Assembly (NCBI GenBank): GCA_016699615.1
Contig: CP064984.1
Span: 1,770,001 to 1,834,000, forward strand
Direction of reading: 5' to 3'
Source: Sphingobacteriales bacterium
Lineage (GTDB): Bacteria; Bacteroidota; Bacteroidia; Chitinophagales; JADIYW01
DNA length: 64,000 nucleotides
Under the pieces are notes generated by a model. The model saw only the letters and a program-made list of their open reading frames with translations. It was not told where the DNA came from and made no database searches. The position numbers and the translations under genes are program-made. Shown piece after piece: positions 12,364 to 22,713 of the stretch. Each line of letters opens with the position of its first letter. The stretch's first letter is position 1.

Positions 12364-14896
12364 CGATTACTTTACATTATATGGAAATTCTATTTCACCA
12401 GGTGGTGTTAGCAATCATTTAGTAGCGTGGTATAAAGCAGATAATAATACTAGCTCTGTAGCAACTTCTGGTACTACAGTTACAAAATGGAATGACAATT
12501 ATGGTAATAGAGATTTGGTTAGATATTATAATACAAGTGCACCTACTTATAGAACGGCTGCACCAAAATTATTAAACTATAATAATTCTATTGAGTTTGA
12601 CAATGATGCAGCTGTAGAACAATTATTATATAATACATCTACTTTTTTCCCAAATTATAGCGGATTCCAAATGATAACCGTAGGGAAAGATTTAGAAACA
12701 AATCTTGCAACACTCAGAGCTACTGCAGGTATGGGTAATTTAGCTGCTGGTAATTATCCAGGATTAGATATACAAAGTGATGTTACAAATGGTTGGAATT
12801 TCGTAATGGATTTATCTTCTCCAAGTTATTATTATTCAGAAGGTGCAGGAACTCAACCTGGATATCCATTGCTGTATAATGGACATACTGGTGGAGCTAA
12901 CCAACAACCACAAATATATTCTGTTGGTTCTGCAAATGCATCTCCATCTGCTGCGAATAATATGTATACATATATTGATGGATATAAATGGCTAACAGAT
13001 ATGGATGCTTTTCAACAAGCACCTATAGGAAAGCATTTATATGTTGGCAGTAGTTGGGATGCACCTTGGGATGGACTTGTTGGGGAAGTATTAATCTATG
13101 ATGGTTTATTGTCTGATGCTGAAGTACTAAGAATAAATACATATTTAGCTATAAAATATGGTATTACATTAAATCAAAGTAATATACCAGCTAATGATTA
13201 TACAGCAAGTGATGGTACTGTAATATACGCTGCTTCTACTTATGATGCATTTGACCATGATATTGCAGGCATTGGTTTAGATAGTTGCTCTGGCTTATTG
13301 CAGCCTAAATCAACTAGTGTAAACGCAGATGCTGTTGTAACCATGGAAGCAACTGCATCATTCGATAAATCTATATCATTCTTAGTGTGGGCAAATAATG
13401 ATGAAGATACTGATGGTGATGGTAATAAATTAGAAGATGTACTATATACAGGAATGGTTTGTGCAGATTCTATCTTAGATAGAGACTGGAAAGTTCAACT
13501 TACCAATTTCAATAATAAATTAAAACCAGTAAATGTCACATTTGATAGAAGTAAGCTTACAACAATAGGAAAAGATTTTGCTTTATTAATTGATACTACT
13601 GGAAATACAAATTACAATCATGCATATATTATTCAACCTACTTCGGTTACTTCAACAACAATAACATTTAATGGTGTTACACAATTTACGAATGGTGCTG
13701 TATTTACTTTAGCAACAGATGTAAATGCACATATAGCAAAATTATATCCTTATGGAAATGAAGTAAGCACACAAAAATGTAGAAATGGACAATGGATTTA
13801 TTTAAAAGATCCTACTTCAGAAAATCATTATTTAGGTGCAATAAAAGATTCTAATTTTATTATAGATTTGAATAACATTACACCTAAGATAGATATAAAT
13901 TCTGCTTATGCTGATTTAGGTGAAGGTAGCGCCATACAAGCAGTACGTTTAATGCGTAGAATGCTTGAAATTAATTGTAATAGTTGCTATGATAAAATAG
14001 CAAATCCTACACCGAACTTTACTGTGCGTATGTTGTATAGTCCTGAAGAATTACAAGCAGCAAGAGATGGTTCTGGTGGTTTAGGCGAAACAGAATATCT
14101 TAATGTATTAACACCACTTGCTGGAACACCTATTTTAGAACATTGGGTTAAGGTAGATGGTTTAGTAAGTAGTATATTGCCTGTTCCAGCTCATGGCATA
14201 GAAGCAGATGGACAAATTTGGGCATTAGGAAGTCTGACTACAGGTTTAGTCAATAGTATTAACTATGTAGATTTCTTACCTATTGATAGCTTCTCAGTAT
14301 TTGGTTATGCAATTTCTAAAGCTCAGATAGATAATTCTCCATTACCTATTGAATTATTAAGCTTTAATGGAATAAATGTTGGTGATGATAACTTGCTTTA
14401 TTGGACTACAACCGCCGAAGTAAATAACGAGAAATTTATTATTGAACATAGTACAGATGGTGCTAACTTCACATCAATTGGCGAAGTACTTGGCGCAGGC
14501 AATAGTAATGTGAGTTTAGATTACCAATTTTCACATCTTGCAGTTCCATTAGGTAATAATTACTATAGATTAAAACAAGTTGATTTCGATGGAGACTATT
14601 CATATAGTAATATGATTGTAATCAAAAATAATGGTAGTGAAAAGCAAGAGATATTAATTTATCCAAATCCAGTAAATAGTGAATTAAATATCGCATTTTC
14701 AAATATTCAAAATACATCACCTAATGTGCGAATAATTAATACACTTGGACAAGAAGTTTATACGAAGCAGTTTGATATAAGTCAGAATAGATTGGTAAAA
14801 ATAGATACGCGAATATTGAGTAATGGTATGTATATATTATTTGTAGAAGATATGCAAAAAGGAACAAAACAATACTATAAGTTTAATAAACAATAA
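12364..14896 (+). pseudogene. Giant T9SS-exported repeat protein, C-terminal part with sorting domain
   Basis: Last third of the interrupted giant gene, open from the E1 junction; no proper start codon of its own. It holds module six (SPGGVSNHLVAWYKADNN at about 12394), a Cys-containing region (NCNSCYDK) and a PLPIELLSFNG...LYWTTTAEVNNEKFIIEHS block. It ends in a type IX secretion sorting domain (IYPNPVNSELNI ... GMYILFVEDM...KQYYKFNKQ), which directs export across the outer membrane and surface anchoring. Without the upstream signal peptide this part cannot be exported, so the locus is a pseudogene as assembled. A terminator follows. Confidence 0.85.
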
Positions 14897-14934
14897 TTAG
14901 TTGGAAGCATAAAACTTACTAACTTTTAAAAAGG

Positions 14935-14966
14935 AAAGGCTGATAAAATATTTTATCAGCCTTTTA
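14935..14966 (+). terminator. Intrinsic terminator of the giant surface-protein gene
   Basis: Perfect 14-bp stem AAAGGCTGATAAAA / TTTTATCAGCCTTT with a 2-base core and T-rich flank. It also works in reverse (A-rich on the other side) for the convergent gene at 14996. Confidence 0.9.
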
Positions 14967-14995
14967 AAGTAAATAGTAAAACATATATAAGTTTT

Positions 14996-15295
14996 TTAAA
15001 TAAAACCAATAACTTTTAATGCTAGCTTTATATCTCCAACAACTTTTAATTTTTTAAATGTGTAGGCAAATACAGGATTTATTTTTTTATTCTTTATTTT
15101 ATTAAAAGTTGGAATGTCAATATAGATTGCACAATCTGCATTAGGAACATTATTGTTGTGATATACGTAAGCTCCACTACTGCCATCAATAACAATTATG
15201 CCTTCAGGCAAGACAAATTTTAGGACTGATTTGATAACATTTTGAGACTTTGATCTTTCTATCAAGTATGCTTCAACTTCTTTTAGTGTTGTCAT
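14996..15295 (-). CDS. SCP2-like sterol/lipid-binding family protein
   Basis: A 99-residue single-domain protein. The pattern with a central GIIVIDGSSGAYVYHNN strand, an ADCAIYIDIPTFNKI segment and the closing VVGDIKLALKVIGFI is that of the SCP2 fold, which binds hydrophobic molecules in the cytoplasm. Length agrees with stand-alone bacterial SCP2 proteins. It lies downstream of the Crp-like gene on the same strand with a 65-base gap, so they may be co-transcribed. The ligand cannot be read from the sequence. Confidence 0.65.
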   Translation of the reverse strand: MTTLKEVEAYLIERSKSQNVIKSVLKFVLPEGIIVIDGSSGAYVYHNNNVPNADCAIYIDIPTFNKIKNKKINPVFAYTFKKLKVVGDIKLALKVIGFI

Positions 15296-15360
15296 GTTTG
15301 TATTTTTTAGTTAATAATATTATTGATAAACATGCAAACATAAATCTTAATATTAGCTCA

Positions 15361-15879
15361 TCAACGATTCATCATCCTACTTTTCATTCTACTAAATGAC
15401 ACTGGCTTGATACCTAAATATGAAGCCAATTGATTTTGTGGTAACCGTGTAATGATATTAGAATGTTTATCGATAAATAGTTTATACCGTTCTTCTGGTT
15501 GTAAGGTTACAAATTCTTCTACTCTATCAATTAATTCTAGAATTAGACTTTCTAATGCAGCAATTATACTTTTGTCAATTTCTGCATCTGATATTGACAT
15601 TTGTTTTAATAAAGAATATTCAATAACAGCAACTACACTATCTTCAATTGCTTGGTAAGATATAGAAGAAGCTTTATGTTGTAAAATACTACGATGTGAA
15701 GCAAAAATGGTATTCTCTTCTCTAAACCAGAACGTGTGTTCTGTTTTATCTTGTTGATAGTAAGCTCTAAATAATCCAGATATTACAATAACTATTTTGC
15801 CGTAATAATTGCCAGCTTTTATTAAATGTTGCTTTTTAGGTACTTGAACTATTTCAAAGTCACTCCAGTGTTCCAACAC
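15361..15879 (-). CDS. Crp/Fnr-family transcriptional regulator (start uncertain)
   Basis: Cyclic-nucleotide-binding-like N-terminal barrel (KKQHLIKAGNYYGKIVIVISGLFRAYY, then HTFWFREENTIFAS) and a C-terminal helix-turn-helix (LPQNQLASYLGIKPVSFSRMKSRM), typical of the short Bacteroidota Crp-like regulators. These lack the usual cNMP-binding residues, so the effector is unknown. The visible start is TTG at 15879 (or GTG at 15882). Homologous-looking sequence (RPKSARRFLKGIKQNFPNVSLEKV) continues upstream in frame without an ATG up to the end of the amidohydrolase gene. A rare start codon or an indel is therefore possible. Confidence 0.8.
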   Translation of the reverse strand: MLEHWSDFEIVQVPKKQHLIKAGNYYGKIVIVISGLFRAYYQQDKTEHTFWFREENTIFASHRSILQHKASSISYQAIEDSVVAVIEYSLLKQMSISDAEIDKSIIAALESLILELIDRVEEFVTLQPEERYKLFIDKHSNIITRLPQNQLASYLGIKPVSFSRMKSRMMNR

Positions 15880-15949
15880 TTTTTCTAAACTAACATTTGG
15901 AAAATTCTGCTTAATACCTTTTAAAAACCTTCTTGCAGATTTTGGTCTA

Positions 15950-17713
15950 TCATTTCTTATCTAAATTTTGATATGTTAAAAATTTACCTGTTCTAATTGT
16001 TTTGCCATAGCCTTCAACAAATGTATCATTTTCAAAGATAATATTGCCACCAACTAAAACCATAGAAACTAAATTCTTATTTCTATTTACTAATCTTTTA
16101 AATCCATTAAATTCTTCTATTTCTGCTTCTTCTATATTATCTGTAACATTATTCATGAATGCTGGGTCAATAATATTGATGTCTGCTGATTTTCCTTCTG
16201 CAATATAACAAGCATCTAAGCCAAACCAATCAGCTTGTTCTTTACTCAATCTCCATATACATTTTTCCATAGTCATTATAGGATTTTTTGCATCAATAGA
16301 TTTTTGTACATTTTTTATCATCTGCAATGGAAAATTATAAAATGCCATATTTGTTAAGTGTGCACCAGCATCAGAAAAACTTATAATATTATATGGATAA
16401 TTATATAAATCTTTATATTTTTCTGGACGGTCGTTTCCAATAGTTGTTGTCCATCTTATTTTTTGGTCGTATTCTATTATCATGTCTAAAAAGCAATCAA
16501 CAGGATGCTGTTTTCTTTCTTCTGCTATTTCATAAAAATTTTTACCAATAAGATTTTCATCAGGACACTCAAGAATGATAGACATACTTAAGTCTTTATG
16601 CCAAACTTTTGGAGCAAATTTCCTTTTTATTTCTTTTTTAAAGTTTTCTCTAAAATTTTTATCAACGATTAACTCATCTCTTTCTTTTAAGTTTTTTGCC
16701 AAATGTCTCAATGCCTCACCTGATGGGAATTCTTCAAACATAACAGAATCTACACCATTGTAATATACAGTGAAAGGCATAGGTGGTGATTGCATTCTAA
16801 AGTTTGCGTTGCAAATTTTATTAAAAAAGTTAGCACCAAATTTTGTTAATGGATAGATGTATCTATCACCAATTAAATCTACAAGCGCAATCATTGTTGT
16901 TCTTAATGGTCTTCTAAAAAACCCACTGCTTACAATCATATATTGTACAGCATTGTATCTTGTAACTAAGTTTGGCGCACCTTGCAGTATTGCATTTCTA
17001 TTGCGTAATGTTCGTAGTAATTTTCTTCTTTCTTTCCAAGAACCATAGAACGATGGTGTTTTTCTAGACCAATATCTATCACCATCCATTTTATCCCATG
17101 GATTATCCATTGTAGACATGCCTAGAAATCCTTCATTTAATGCATCGTTTAGCATTTTATCCATTGTACTTTGTTCTTCTTGTGTTGCCTTTATTTTATG
17201 GTCTAATGAGCGTTCTAAGCCCATTACTCTGCTTCTTAAATCTGAGTGTCCAATAAACGAAGCAACATTTACACCAAGTGGTAATTTGTCCATGTATGCT
17301 TTCCATGTTTTTGGAGAGTCCCAAGTTTTTACATTTTTTAGCAGTGGCAACATAACATCTCGTGGTATTGCCTCCACTCTTGTAAATGTGTCTGAAGTGT
17401 CTTCTGGGTTATTGTAAATTGCAGACACAGAACAGCTACCAACTATTACAGTAGTCACACCATGCCTTGCAGATTCTTTTAATCCAGGAGATGCTATAAT
17501 TTCTGCATCATAATGCGTATGTGTATCAATAAAACTTGGTGCAATCCATTTTCCTTTAGCATCAATAACTCTGGTATCATCTGATGCAACAATATCATCA
17601 GTTGTAATCTTTTTTATTATGCCATCTTCAATCAAAATATTTTTTTCTTTTGCTGTTTCATTGCAGTCACCAGAAAAAAGTAATCCATTTTTAATTAAAA
17701 TCTTTTTATGCAT
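15950..17713 (-). CDS. N-acyl-D-amino-acid deacylase-like amidohydrolase
   Basis: A 587-residue amidohydrolase-superfamily enzyme. N-terminal composite beta domain (KILIKNGLLFSG...IEDGIIKKI), metal-binding HTHYD at about residues 63-67, GVTTVIVGSCSVS, then a late SDAGAHLTN block with the conserved Asp, and a C-terminal GKSADINIIDP block closing the beta domain. This order matches D-aminoacylases, which hydrolyse N-acyl-D-amino acids in the cytoplasm, but specificity cannot be assigned. Ends 70 bases before the Crp-like gene on the same strand. Confidence 0.78.
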   Translation of the reverse strand: MHKKILIKNGLLFSGDCNETAKEKNILIEDGIIKKITTDDIVASDDTRVIDAKGKWIAPSFIDTHTHYDAEIIASPGLKESARHGVTTVIVGSCSVSAIYNNPEDTSDTFTRVEAIPRDVMLPLLKNVKTWDSPKTWKAYMDKLPLGVNVASFIGHSDLRSRVMGLERSLDHKIKATQEEQSTMDKMLNDALNEGFLGMSTMDNPWDKMDGDRYWSRKTPSFYGSWKERRKLLRTLRNRNAILQGAPNLVTRYNAVQYMIVSSGFFRRPLRTTMIALVDLIGDRYIYPLTKFGANFFNKICNANFRMQSPPMPFTVYYNGVDSVMFEEFPSGEALRHLAKNLKERDELIVDKNFRENFKKEIKRKFAPKVWHKDLSMSIILECPDENLIGKNFYEIAEERKQHPVDCFLDMIIEYDQKIRWTTTIGNDRPEKYKDLYNYPYNIISFSDAGAHLTNMAFYNFPLQMIKNVQKSIDAKNPIMTMEKCIWRLSKEQADWFGLDACYIAEGKSADINIIDPAFMNNVTDNIEEAEIEEFNGFKRLVNRNKNLVSMVLVGGNIIFENDTFVEGYGKTIRTGKFLTYQNLDKK

Positions 17714-17862
17714 AAGTATAATATTTTGAAGTAAATATAAAAGTATGAAAATAAGAATTAAGAAATCTTATCTTTAGTTAATCTTATTAGATTGATATCT
17801 GAAAGTATCTGACTTCATATTTTGATTTGTATTTTATTGGGCGTTAATGGGAAATAATGTTT

Positions 17863-17870
17863 TATATTTG
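17863..17870 (+). promoter_or_regulatory. Putative -7 box of the metal-efflux operon
   Basis: TATATTTG fits the Bacteroidota -7 consensus and lies 17 bases before the ATG of the first gene of the efflux operon. An ATTG at 17836-17839 could be the -33 box, but the 23-base spacing is longer than usual. Confidence 0.5.
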
Positions 17871-17887
17871 TATATAAGCTGATTTTG

Positions 17888-18238
17888 ATGAAGTATTTCA
17901 CTATCTTTTTTGCATTATATATTTTGGTGTTAGCCTCAATGCCTTGTAGTGATTTACATAATGAATGTAATAGTACAAAAAATACACAATCAGGGTTAGT
18001 ACAAAATGATAATCATAATCACAAATCAGATCACAATGATTTTTGTTCTCCATTTTGTATTTGTAGTTGTTGCCATTCAATTATATCATTAATTTCAATA
18101 AATTCTTCTCTCAATATAATTGCATTATATTCAATAGAACGAAACATAAACAAAAGTGTTCGGAATTTTATTTTGATATCTAGATTTTTAAGTAACATTT
18201 GGCAACCTCCAAAAATATCTGCAAGTAATAATAACTAA
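17888..18238 (+). CDS. DUF6660-like small exported Cys/His-rich protein
   Basis: A 116-residue protein with an N-terminal signal or membrane segment (MKYFTIFFALYILVLASMPC) and clusters of possible metal ligands: CSDLHNEC, NHNHKSDHND, then CSPFCICSCCHS. Small proteins of this kind sit directly upstream of CusA-type metal efflux genes in Bacteroidota, as here (109 bases before cusA). A role in periplasmic metal binding or sensing is inferred from composition and context. The ATG at 17888 is preferred to the TTG one codon upstream. Confidence 0.7.
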   Translation: MKYFTIFFALYILVLASMPCSDLHNECNSTKNTQSGLVQNDNHNHKSDHNDFCSPFCICSCCHSIISLISINSSLNIIALYSIERNINKSVRNFILISRFLSNIWQPPKISASNNN

Positions 18239-18347
18239 GTAATTATTATTTACGTTTATAATCTATTCTGTAAACGATAATTTCAATTAATTATTATTCG
18301 ATTTATAGGCAGAAAAATAAATTAAATAAAAAAATAAGCAGATATTA

Positions 18348-21300
18348 ATGTTAGATAAAATTATTCATTTTAGCATAAAAAACAAATTCATTATTGGGTT
18401 AATGACTTTGTTTCTTATTATTTGGGGCTTGTGGAGTGCCACCAAATTGCCCATCGATGCCGTTCCTGATATAACCAATAATCAAGTACAGATAATTACC
18501 ATTTGCCCAACATTAGCTGGCCAAGAAGTTGAACAATTAGTAACTTATCCAATAGAACAAAGCATTGTCAATCTTCCAGATATTGAAGAAACAAGAAGTA
18601 TTTCAAGATTTGGTTTATCACTTGTTACTGTCGTGTTTGAAGAACATGTGGATATATATTTTGCACGACAACTTATAAACGAAAAACTAAAAGAAGCAAC
18701 AGAAGAAATACCAAAAGGCTTAGGAATTCCTGAATTAGCTCCAGTTAGTACAGGACTAGGAGAAGTATATCAATATATATTATATCCTAAAAAAGGTAGC
18801 GAAGATAAATATAGTGCTTCAGATTTGCGTACTATGCAAGATTGGATAGTAGCACGTCAGCTAAATGGAACTAAAGGCGTAGCAGAAATCAATAGCTTTG
18901 GAGGAAAATTAAAACAATATGAAGTTGCCATTAATCCATATAGATTAAAAGCAATGGGTGTAACAATACCTGAGATTTTTAATGCATTAGAAAAGAACAA
19001 TCAAAATACAGGAGGTGCATATATTGATAAAAAACCAAATGCTTATTTCATACGTGGAGTTGGCTTAGTTTCTTCATTAGAAGATGTAGGCAATATTGTT
19101 GTTAAAAGCAGTTCTGGCAGTGTGCCAATATTTATTAGAGATGTTGCAGAAGTAAAATTTGGAAGTGCACTTAGGTATGGTGCATTAACATACAATGGGA
19201 AGATAGATGCTGTTGGTGGTGTGGTAATGATGCTAAAAGGAGAGAATAGCAATGAAGTAGTCAAACGTATCAAAGAGAAAATGATAACAATACAACAATC
19301 ACTACCTAATGATGTAGTAATTGAGGCTTACTTAGATAGAACAGATTTAGTAAAACGTGCAATATCAACCGTAGAAAAAAATCTTATTGAAGGTGCTTTG
19401 ATTGTGATATTTGTCTTGGTTTTATTTCTTGGCAATCTAAGAGCAGGACTTATTGTTGCATCAGCTATTCCTTTGTCATTGCTATTTGCATTAGCATTAA
19501 TGAAAGTATTTGGCGTCAGTGCAAACCTAATGAGTTTAGGCGCAATAGATTTTGGGTTAATCGTAGATGGCGCAGTAATTATTGTAGAAGCAACCTTACA
19601 TCATTTAGGATTAAGGCAATCTATGCAAAAGCTAACGCAATCAGAAATGGATGATGAGGTTTTTCAGTCTGCTTCAAAAATAAGAAGCAGTGCTGCTTTT
19701 GGCGAAATAATTATCTTAATTGTGTACATACCAATATTATCATTAATTGGCATTGAAGGAAAAATGTTTAAGCCTATGGCAATGACAGTTAGCTTTGCAA
19801 TATTTGGAGCACTAATATTATCATTAACATATATACCAATGATGTGTGCATTGATTTTGCCAAAACAATTAAAACATCAAGATACAATTGCAGATAAGAT
19901 GATGGCATTCTTTTATAGAATTTATCAGCCATTATTACAAAAAGCAATTCATTTAAAATATATTCTAATATCAGCTACAGTTACGCTATTTGCTATTGCA
20001 TTATTAATATTTAGTAGAATGGGCGGAGAGTTTATTCCAACATTACAAGAAGGCGATTTTGCATTCCATTGCATACTACCACAAGGCACATCACTTAGCC
20101 AGAGTATAGAAACATCTATGCAAGCAATGAGAATTATAAAACAATTTGACGAAGTAAAAATGGTAGTTGGAAAAACAGGCTCTGCAGAAGTACCAACAGA
20201 CCCAATGCCACCAGAAGCCACAGATATGATGATTATTCTAAAACAACAAGATGAGTGGAAATCAGATAAAAATTATGATGAATTGACCGATGAAATGATG
20301 GAAAGATTAGAAGTTATTCCAGGTGCATTCTTTGAAAGTAATCAACCAATACAAATGCGTTTTAATGAGTTGATGACAGGCATAAGACAAGATGTAGCCG
20401 TAAAAGTTTTTGGTGAAAATATGGATACACTACTAGCATATGCAAATAAGGTATCTAAAGTTATACAAAATGTAGAAGGCGCAACTGCACCAATGATAGA
20501 AAGAGTAGATGGATTGCCACAGATAAATGTAGAATACGATAGAATGCGTTTAGCAAATTATGGATTAAATATCGAAGATGTAAATGATGTTATTAGTACT
20601 GCATTTGCAGGAAAATCTTCAGGAGTAGTTTTTGAAAATGAAAGAAAATTTGATTTAGTAGTTCGATTAGATACTACATTTAGAAGCAATATTGATGATG
20701 TGAGTAATCTATTTATACCTACGCCAAATGGCAATCAAATTCCATTATCACAAGTAGCAAATATATCATACAAATTAGGTGCTGCACAAATTAGCCGTGA
20801 GGCAGGCAGACGAAGAGTTGTTGTTGGTTTTAATGTAGATGGAAGAGATGTCCAAAGTGTAGTGGAGGATATTCAACAGAAATTAAATACTGAAGTTAAA
20901 CTACCATCAGGTTATTATTTTACATATGGTGGAACTTTCGAAAATCTTCAAAAAGCATCTAAAAGATTAATGTTGGCAGTACCAATTTCATTGTTGCTCA
21001 TTTTTATGCTGTTGTTTCTTACATTTAACTCTTGGAAACAAGCAACCTTAATTTTTACAGCAATACCTATGAGTGCTATTGGTGGTGTATTTGCATTGCT
21101 TATTCGTGGCATGCCATTTAGCATATCAGCAGGAATTGGCTTTATAGCATTGTTTGGAGTTGCGGTGTTAAATGGTATTGTGCTAATTGGAACATTTAAT
21201 CAATTAGAAAAAGAAGGTTGGGCAGATGTAATAAGTCGTGTGATAGAAGGAACTAAAGTACGCTTGCGTCCAGTTTTAATGACAGCAACAGTAGCATCAT

Positions 21301-22706
21301 TAGGTTTTTTGCCAATGGCACTTAGTAGAAGTGCTGGTGCAGAAGTACAGAAACCATTGGCTACGGTAGTAATTGGTGGCTTAATCACAGCAACGTTTTT
21401 AACTTTGTTTGTATTGCCATTACTATATATTATTTTCAATTCTAAAAAGTCATTAAATAATAAATCAATGAACCCAATTGCAAGTATTTTAATCGTATTC
21501 TTTTTATCAATACAACTTACAAATGCACAGACGAATCAACTTACTTTAGAAGAAATAACCAATATTGCATTGAAAAATAGCACAAAACTAAAAGCAGATG
21601 AATTAGAAATTTTAGCAACAAAAAGTTTAAGTAAATCAGCAAAAGAAATACCTAAAACAAACTTTAATGCACAGTTTGGTCAATACAATAGCAATAAAAT
21701 TGATAATGCATTTTCAATAGCTCAAACAATTCCATTTCCTACATTGTTTGCAGCCAAAAAAAATACAATACAAGCAGAAATATTAAGTAAAGAAATCAAT
21801 AAAGAAATTACAGAGAATGAAATTAAAGCACAAGTACAAACTTATTATTATCAATTACTTTTTTTAGAACATAATAAAAGAAAACTATTACACTTAGATA
21901 GTTTGTATGTAGATTTTGTAAATGCCGCAACTTTGAGATACAAAACAGGTGACACAAAGCAATTAGATAAAACAATTGCAGAAACCAAACGCAACGAAAT
22001 AAAACTTTTATTGCAAGAAAATGAAAGTGAAATTACATCAACTTATAATCTATTAAAATTATGGATGAATAATAATGATGACTTTTCAATTATTGTAGAG
22101 CAAGCATATCAACCATTGCAAGCAAATACAAGTATAGATACCAATCAGCTTTCGCAACACCCAATGATTAAAAAAATAATGCAAGACGCAAATGTAATTG
22201 AGCAAAATAAAAAAGTAGAAAAAGCAATAGGCTTGCCAGATTTTACTTTTGGATATAATAATCAATCTCTAATTGGATTTCAGACAATTAACAACCAGGA
22301 AAAATATTTTAACGCAGGTAATCGTTTTCATGTTGGTTCAGTTTGTATAGATATTCCACTTACATTTGGTGCTACTAAAGAAAAAATTAAATCATTAGAA
22401 TATCAAAAACAAGCACTACAAGCATCAGCACAAAGCGAACAAGATAAAATTGAAATAAAGTTGTTAGATGCATTTCAGCAATACAATCAATACATGTTAC
22501 AATATAATTATTACAAAGAGCAAGCATTGCCAACATCAGCAGAAATAGTAAAAGCAGCAAAACTTGGTTACAAAACAGGCGAAGCAAGTTATGTAGAATA
22601 TGTATTAGCATTACAAAATGCAACAGAAACAGAATTAAAATATCTGCAATCAATTTATCAAATCAATCAAACAGTAGTAAATATTAATTACTTAATTAGC
22701 AAATAA
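18348..22706 (+). CDS. cusA: CusA/CzcA heavy-metal RND efflux pump fused to a TolC-like outer-membrane factor
   Basis: A 1,452-residue protein. Residues 1 to about 1,040 are a heavy-metal RND transporter: N-terminal TM (FIIGLMTLFLIIWGLWS), the KLPIDAVPDITNNQVQI start of the porter domain, DFGLIVDGAVIIVE in the TM4 proton-relay region, GGEFIPTLQEGDF, and the second TM bundle to about LYIIFNS. Then comes an internal signal-peptide-like stretch (MNPIASILIVFFLSIQLTNAQ) and about 390 residues of TolC/OEP-type coiled-coil domain (LTLEEITNIALKNS...). Inner-membrane pump and outer-membrane channel are thus one polypeptide, known for Bacteroidota. It exports metal cations (Cu/Ag or Co/Zn/Cd class; the exact ion is not readable). 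The adaptor gene follows after 7 bases. Confidence 0.93.
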   Translation: MLDKIIHFSIKNKFIIGLMTLFLIIWGLWSATKLPIDAVPDITNNQVQIITICPTLAGQEVEQLVTYPIEQSIVNLPDIEETRSISRFGLSLVTVVFEEHVDIYFARQLINEKLKEATEEIPKGLGIPELAPVSTGLGEVYQYILYPKKGSEDKYSASDLRTMQDWIVARQLNGTKGVAEINSFGGKLKQYEVAINPYRLKAMGVTIPEIFNALEKNNQNTGGAYIDKKPNAYFIRGVGLVSSLEDVGNIVVKSSSGSVPIFIRDVAEVKFGSALRYGALTYNGKIDAVGGVVMMLKGENSNEVVKRIKEKMITIQQSLPNDVVIEAYLDRTDLVKRAISTVEKNLIEGALIVIFVLVLFLGNLRAGLIVASAIPLSLLFALALMKVFGVSANLMSLGAIDFGLIVDGAVIIVEATLHHLGLRQSMQKLTQSEMDDEVFQSASKIRSSAAFGEIIILIVYIPILSLIGIEGKMFKPMAMTVSFAIFGALILSLTYIPMMCALILPKQLKHQDTIADKMMAFFYRIYQPLLQKAIHLKYILISATVTLFAIALLIFSRMGGEFIPTLQEGDFAFHCILPQGTSLSQSIETSMQAMRIIKQFDEVKMVVGKTGSAEVPTDPMPPEATDMMIILKQQDEWKSDKNYDELTDEMMERLEVIPGAFFESNQPIQMRFNELMTGIRQDVAVKVFGENMDTLLAYANKVSKVIQNVEGATAPMIERVDGLPQINVEYDRMRLANYGLNIEDVNDVISTAFAGKSSGVVFENERKFDLVVRLDTTFRSNIDDVSNLFIPTPNGNQIPLSQVANISYKLGAAQISREAGRRRVVVGFNVDGRDVQSVVEDIQQKLNTEVKLPSGYYFTYGGTFENLQKASKRLMLAVPISLLLIFMLLFLTFNSWKQATLIFTAIPMSAIGGVFALLIRGMPFSISAGIGFIALFGVAVLNGIVLIGTFNQLEKEGWADVISRVIEGTKVRLRPVLMTATVASLGFLPMALSRSAGAEVQKPLATVVIGGLITATFLTLFVLPLLYIIFNSKKSLNNKSMNPIASILIVFFLSIQLTNAQTNQLTLEEITNIALKNSTKLKADELEILATKSLSKSAKEIPKTNFNAQFGQYNSNKIDNAFSIAQTIPFPTLFAAKKNTIQAEILSKEINKEITENEIKAQVQTYYYQLLFLEHNKRKLLHLDSLYVDFVNAATLRYKTGDTKQLDKTIAETKRNEIKLLLQENESEITSTYNLLKLWMNNNDDFSIIVEQAYQPLQANTSIDTNQLSQHPMIKKIMQDANVIEQNKKVEKAIGLPDFTFGYNNQSLIGFQTINNQEKYFNAGNRFHVGSVCIDIPLTFGATKEKIKSLEYQKQALQASAQSEQDKIEIKLLDAFQQYNQYMLQYNYYKEQALPTSAEIVKAAKLGYKTGEASYVEYVLALQNATETELKYLQSIYQINQTVVNINYLISK

Positions 22707-22713
22707 ATTAAAT

